Shown here in pieces: positions 60,070 through 64,000 of a stretch of DNA of 64,000 nucleotides. The notes under the pieces are model-generated. The model worked only from the letters and a program-made list of their open reading frames with translations, was not told the origin of the DNA and made no database searches. Made by a program: the position numbers and the translations under genes. The stretch is from contig NZ_JADEWR010000027.1 of assembly GCF_015207525.1 (NCBI RefSeq), positions 1-64,000 of the forward strand, in the 5' to 3' direction. The number at the start of each line of letters is the position of its first letter. Within the stretch, counting starts at the first letter, position 1. This stretch comes from Nodosilinea sp. LEGE 06152 (GTDB taxonomy: Bacteria; Cyanobacteriota; Cyanobacteriia; Phormidesmidales; Phormidesmidaceae).

Positions 60070-60705
60070 AAGAGGACGTTTGAAAAGTTGACTGGGCAGT
60101 AAAAAAGCTCACACGGTCTAGGCTGAGATTACGAACACTACAGCCCCGTGAGAGCGATGAGTAAAGCCTACACCAGCAATTTGACCCATGACCAGTTTGA
60201 GTTGATTGAGCCTTTGCTGCCAGCAGCGAAGCCGGGAGGGCGCCCCCGAACGGTCTGTCTGTGGGCCGTGCTCAACGCAATCTTCTATCTGGTGGCTCAA
60301 GGGTGTAGTTGGCGGGATTTGCCCGGCGACTTTCCGGCTTGGCAAACGGTGTACACCTACTACCGTAACTGGGTCAAAGACGGCACCTGGGACACTCTCC
60401 ATGAGCGGTTGCGAGGGTGGACTCGCGCGGCTCATGACCGTCCCGAGAGCCCATCGGAAGTCATTTTGGACAGTCAAAGCGTGGCCACTGCACCGATGGT
60501 GCATCGCTCGGTGGACTATGACGTAGCAAAAGCGACTAAAGGACGAAAGCGGCATCTCGTGGTCGATACTCTGGGCTTGATGATGGCCGTTGTGGTCACC
60601 GCCGCCAGTGTTCCTGAACGGGCGGGTGGTCAACAGGTACTGCACAAGCTCCATCAGCTGGGTAAAACCGTGGCGCGGGTCTATCTAGTCTGGGTTGACG
60701 GCGGC

Positions 60706-61459
60706 GGCGTTGCATAATTGAGAGATGAGTTAGGGTGATCTGCGATGCAATGTCCAGAATGTGGAGCCACTCACATCCGTAAGAATGGCAAGCGGAAAGG
60801 TAAACAAAACCACATCTGTGTAGCCTGCGGTCGTCAGTTTATTGAGGCCTATGAGCCTCACCGAGGGTACTCGGATGAGGTCAGACGCGAATGCCTCAAG
60901 ATGTACGTTAACGGCGCTGGGTTTCGAGCGATAGAGCGAGTCAAAGGGGTGCACCATACGACGGTCATTACTTGGGTGAAGCAAGTGGGCGAACGCCTCC
61001 CCGATGCTTACGCCCCTGAAACGACGCCAGAGGTCGGCGAACTCGACGAGTTGGAAACCTTTGTAGGCTCAAAAAAACAAGATTTGGCTGTGGACAGCCG
61101 TTGACCACTTCAAAAAAGGAATCTTGGGTTGGGTCTTAGGCGACCATAGTGCCGAGACGTTTCAACCGCTTTGGACCCTGGTTGGCAGCTGGCAGTGTTA
61201 CTTCTATGTCACCGATGGATGGACGGTGTATCCCAGCTTTATTCCAGCAGGCGATCAGATTGTCAGCAAAACCTATATGACTCGGGTTGAAGGAGAGAAC
61301 ACTCGATTACGGCACTATCTAGCCCGTCTGCACCGCAAAACGCTCTGCTACTCCAAGACCGTAGAAATGCTGGCTCACTCTGTTCGCTTGTTACTTCACT
61401 ACCTCAAGTTCGGCGATGTGCCAGTCCCGTCAAGGTTCATCTCTTGATTCAGCAACGCC
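60706..61459 (+). mobile_element. IS1-family element
   Basis: 754 bp. Imperfect terminal inverted repeats start ggcgttgc and continue aat-agagatga on both sides. It is flanked by the 9-bp duplication gacggcggc (60697-60705 and 61460-61468), as expected for IS1. Inserted in the transposase gene of the IS5-family element. Confidence 0.95.
60745..61447 (+). CDS. IS1 transposase, two frames (InsA/InsB-like)
   Basis: The first frame (60745-61104) has the zinc-ribbon MQCPECGATHIRKNGKRKGK, CVACGRQF and an HTH, with the start of the DDE domain in GELDELETFVG. The second frame continues KNKIWLWTAVDHFKKGILGW to the end of the catalytic domain at 61447. The switch is at a run of seven A (around 61071-61078). 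One A fewer would join the frames, so frameshifting or slippage, or a mutation, is involved. Confidence 0.85.
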
Positions 61460-61951
61460 GACGGCGGCTACAGCGGCCCCAACTTTCTGCAATGGGCGAT
61501 GGATACCTTGGGTTTGATCGTTCACGTTGTATTGCGACCTCAGGAATCAAAGGGCTTCGTTCTGCTCAAAAAACGCTGGGTGGTCGAGCGCACCTTTGGC
61601 TGGTGGCGTTGGTCGCGTCGCTTGGTTCAGGATTATGAGCAGTTGCCTGAAAACGCTGAGGCCATGCTCCAAATTGCCATGATTCGCATCATGCTTAGGC
61701 GCTTGGCCTAATGGGCTACACCCCTACCCCTTTTCAAACGTCCTCTAAGACACTTGTAGCGTCTTGAATTTCATTCCTGTAGAACCTTCATCAACAGAGA
61801 GCATTAACAAATAAAGGTGTCGAGATCTTTGTGAGGTATGCTAAATATAAGTATGAAGACGGCATGGCCCTCACCCCAGAGACAAAAGTTCCAGCTCGGG
61901 GATGAGGGCAAATTATCTATCGATTCAGCAACGCCTAGAAAACTATCCCTG

Positions 61952-62710
61952 TTAGCGTTTATGCTCGGGATTTTTGAAGTTTGTCTTACAACCTGCATCC
62001 CAAACGTCAGGTTGATTCCCGTGAGGAGGAATACCTCCATTATCTTTGAGTAGTCTGGCTATATGCATACAGTTCCAAGCTAAAAAGGTGGTATTGCGAT
62101 TGGTAAATTCGTTTTCCGGTCCTCCAGACCCTGGATCTAGATAGGAAGGGCCAGGGCCTACTTCGCCTAGCCAGCCTGCATCCGCTTGTGGAGGAATCGT
62201 ATAGCCAATATGCGATAGGGAAAACAAAATATTCATAGCGCAATGTTTAACACCATCTTCATTCCCGGTGATCAGCGTTGCCCCAACCTTTCCGTAATCT
62301 CTGTACTGACCTTTCTCATTTAAAAGATGAGTATATCCATACATTCGCTCTAAAACTCGATTACAAACAGAGCTTTTTTCACCTAGCCATACTGAAGTAC
62401 AGAGCACTAAGATGTCAGTGGCATCAATTTCTTTCTGGATCTGGGGCCATTCATCTATCTGCCACTCATCGGTTTGTGACATATCTAACCCTAGCCCAGC
62501 CGCTATCTCATAATCTACAGGTCGAATGACTTGAGTGGTTACCCCATTGGCCTCGAAAATAGCTTTGGCAATATCGATAACCCCTTGTGTATGGGATAAC
62601 ACTGGCGTTCTATTGAGTGTGCAGTTTAAAAAAAGAGCCTTTAAATCGCTATACTGCGCAGGGGCATTTTGGCACTGACGATCTGTGATTGTTTTGAGCT
62701 GTTGTGACAT
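61952..62710 (-). CDS. Flavodoxin-family NAD(P)H oxidoreductase
   Basis: About 252 residues from the ATG at 62710. LKALFLNCTLNRTPVLSHTQ is the FMN-phosphate strand-loop, then TDILVLCTSVWLGEKSSVCN and KVGATLITGNEDGVKHCAMN. Typical of the flavodoxin-like NADPH-dependent FMN reductase group. The longer in-frame start would lie in an IS scrap and is rejected. Confidence 0.85.
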   Translation of the reverse strand: MSQQLKTITDRQCQNAPAQYSDLKALFLNCTLNRTPVLSHTQGVIDIAKAIFEANGVTTQVIRPVDYEIAAGLGLDMSQTDEWQIDEWPQIQKEIDATDILVLCTSVWLGEKSSVCNRVLERMYGYTHLLNEKGQYRDYGKVGATLITGNEDGVKHCAMNILFSLSHIGYTIPPQADAGWLGEVGPGPSYLDPGSGGPENEFTNRNTTFLAWNCMHIARLLKDNGGIPPHGNQPDVWDAGCKTNFKNPEHKR

Positions 62711-62738
62711 GGCTTCGGGTTCTATGTAAAACAACGAT

Positions 62739-62990
62739 GGCTTTGTTGCATGAAGAGGTGCTGCGGAAGAGTAGGGAGATGGCAAGTTTCAGTTACCACA
62801 CAAAACCGACGCCATGAAACCTCAGTACCACATCCGCAACTGGTCTGAGTATAAGGCTGGACTGAAGCAGAGGAGAAGCTTGACTTTCTGAATCGAGGAG
62901 TCCGTGCTGGAGACATGGGTTGCTGAAAATCTCAGTGGTAAACCTGGAAGAGGTATACAAGTTACCTCTAAGCAGAAGAACGACACGTCA
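62739..62990 (+). mobile_element. IS903-like (IS5 group) remnant
   Basis: Begins with ggctttgttgcatgaag, which resembles the IS903/IS5 terminal repeat. The transposase start MKPQYHIRNWSEYKAGLKQR at 62813 continues as SLTF but meets a TGA where Trp is expected, then IEESVLETWVAEN. Only the first 250 bp remain. Confidence 0.7.
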
Positions 62991-63312
62991 TAACGCCTTC
63001 CTTCGGGCCACTGGCATTGGGATTACTTCCCATTGCTCGAACAGCGATCGTGGGTTCATAGCCGGGATAACAGCGGATTAGAACGGTGTCTTCGGTTCTG
63101 GTTACATTCAGTACGTAAACAGGTTTGCCTCCTAAAACAGCCTGAACAAGGTCAGGGGGAAGAGCAGCAGTTGCAACAAGCGTTGACTGGTTTAGAGAGG
63201 CTACAGACGTTTCAGATAGCGCAGGTTTTGCCCCAAAAGATTGTAAACAAACCAGCACCAACGCTGTAATCGTAACTAACAAGACAGAGATTTTAGAGGA
63301 TAGCTTGAACAT
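62968..63312 (-). CDS. Secreted hypothetical protein
   Basis: About 114 residues from MFKLSSKISVLLVTITALVL, a signal peptide ending near GAKPALSE. The mature part has LPPDLVQAVLGGKPVYVLNV and CYPGYEPTIAVRAMG with two cysteines (CYPG and MTCRSS). Resembles small exported cyanobacterial proteins; no function assigned. Its end touches the IS scrap. Confidence 0.6.
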   Translation of the reverse strand: MFKLSSKISVLLVTITALVLVCLQSFGAKPALSETSVASLNQSTLVATAALPPDLVQAVLGGKPVYVLNVTRTEDTVLIRCYPGYEPTIAVRAMGSNPNASGPKEGVMTCRSSA

Positions 63313-63431
63313 GGTTAATATTTCACCTGTAGGTAAGGGCAACGGCACGTCCGATATTTGCGGCGCAGACCACCGGAATCTTGCGCTCAAGCGGCGGGTA
63401 GAAACTAGTCAGACATGCGCCGAGTCACTGA

Positions 63432-64000
63432 TTATTCCTGCTGCAGAAAGTTCAGCAACGCGGGATTGACTTGGTCGGCGTGAGTCCAGTTGATGGCGTG
63501 CGGCCCGCCAGGAATTACTACAAGCTCACTGTTTTTAATTAGCTTTGGCAGTCTTGCTGCGGTAGACTCCAGCGGTAAAATGCGATCGGCATCGCCATGG
63601 ATAATCAGAGTTGGTACGTCAATGCGGGGCAAATCATCACGGAAATCGGTGAGCCAGGACGGTACACAATCTAAAGTCCCTTTAGCAGAAGCCCCTGCTG
63701 CCACATTCCAGCTTGCCTGAATTGCCTCATTGCTGATGCGATCGCCCAGCAGCACATCCCCATTAAAGAATTCTCTGAAAAATGCAGAAAAGTAGGCCGG
63801 ACGGTCTTCAACGATCGCTTTCATAATGCCATCGAAAACGCTTTGGTCAACGCCTTCAGGATTATCATCGGTCTTCAGTAAAAAAGGCGGTACGGGAGCC
63901 ATCAGCACGGCTTTTTGCACCCGCTCTGAGCCATACTTGCCAAGATAGCGCGTGACTTCGCCTGTTCCCATTGAGAAGCCAACCAGCACAGCATCTTGCA
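63432..64000 (-). CDS. Alpha/beta hydrolase, chloroperoxidase-like (5' end outside window)
   Basis: At least 189 residues of a non-heme haloperoxidase-type hydrolase. Nucleophile elbow LVGFSMGTGEV (Ser), ALVMAPVPPF-like segment KAVLMAPVPPFLL, catalytic Asp in TLIIHGDADRILPLE and His in GGPHAINWTH. The N-terminal 80-90 residues lie beyond the window edge. Probably an esterase or perhydrolase. Confidence 0.88.
   Translation of the reverse strand, partial: QDAVLVGFSMGTGEVTRYLGKYGSERVQKAVLMAPVPPFLLKTDDNPEGVDQSVFDGIMKAIVEDRPAYFSAFFREFFNGDVLLGDRISNEAIQASWNVAAGASAKGTLDCVPSWLTDFRDDLPRIDVPTLIIHGDADRILPLESTAARLPKLIKNSELVVIPGGPHAINWTHADQVNPALLNFLQQE

Larger units (their letters stand above)
60157..61711 (+). 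pseudogene. IS5-family DDE transposase, split by IS1
   Basis: The 5' part (60157-60705) encodes YTSNLTHDQFELIEPLLPAA, the first catalytic Asp in ILDSQSVATAP and the second in VYLVWVDGG. The 3' part (61469-61711) continues YSGPNFLQWAMDTLGLIV and has the catalytic Glu in VVERTFGWWRW. Joined across the 9-bp duplication the gene would be intact, so the insertion is recent. Confidence 0.9.
60072..61745 (+). mobile_element. IS5-family element interrupted by IS1
   Basis: Terminal inverted repeats gaggacgtttgaaaag at both ends, flanked by a 3-bp taa duplication (60069-60071 and 61746-61748). Without the IS1 insertion and its duplication the element is about 911 bp. The right end is nearly identical to the copy at the start of the window. 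Confidence 0.92.

Overview
The window is chromosomal DNA from a cyanobacterium, most likely a filamentous non-heterocystous one of the Leptolyngbya/Nodosilinea/Phormidium type. I base this on abundant HIP1 octamers (GCGATCGC), a Ycf46-like AAA protein, the TIGR02587/TIGR02588 pair, DUF2808, the rpmH-rnpA-PH-yidC-jag order and cyanobacterial IS1/IS5 elements. The genus is an inference.

Layout. 1-0.6 kb: 3' end of an IS5-family element next to an AbrB antitoxin and a frameshifted DUF4160 gene. 0.8-24.2 kb: ordinary core genome. It holds a transketolase-like enzyme, an acetyltransferase, an EAL-GAF-GGDEF protein, ribokinase, a nucleoside transporter, an SLH/poly-Asp surface protein, TraX, the Ycf46-like ATPase, the YceD-Jag-YidC-PH-RnpA-RpmH cluster, a SNF2 helicase, exonuclease III and tRNA-Ala(CGC). 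24.3-29.4 kb: CPBP protease, CocE/NonD hydrolase and serine hydrolase with broken relatives. I saw no HIP1 octamer in 25.25-29.34 kb, and this part looks laterally acquired.

29.4-49.2 kb: a one-strand accessory island of small redox and detoxification genes. It contains several SDRs, RidA, pirin, an LLM flavin enzyme, an MDR reductase, an F420-reductase-like protein, a quinone reductase, SnoaL/NTF2 proteins, an AraC regulator and a DsbA-like protein. Between them lie decayed copies of the same or related families: AraC, SDR, LLM, pirin, NTF2, ABM, OYE and isochorismatase. A non-coding element of about 45 nt recurs five times, each time just upstream of a gene or gene remnant. An integron-like cassette, a membrane protein between two attC-like sites, sits at 29.87-30.45 kb. 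49.2-57.2 kb: a NarL-type response regulator and a 2231-residue Ser/Thr kinase/histidine kinase, bracketed by a 201-bp inverted repeat (about 88 percent identity by hand alignment). 57.4-64 kb: azoreductase, UBP-type zinc finger, DUF5996, a MITE-like palindrome, an IS5-family element split by an IS1 with a 9-bp target duplication, a flavodoxin-like protein, an IS903-like scrap, a secreted small protein and a partial alpha/beta hydrolase.

Interpretation. The island looks like an expanding and decaying set of stress or electrophile-detoxification genes. They are probably controlled by AraC-type and two-component regulators and rearranged by homologous recombination between repeated leaders. The best candidates for something undescribed are the cassette with attC-like sites, the five-copy upstream element, the 25-nt insertions at exactly the same point of a HIP1 octamer in two decayed AraC copies, and the inverted repeat around the giant kinase.
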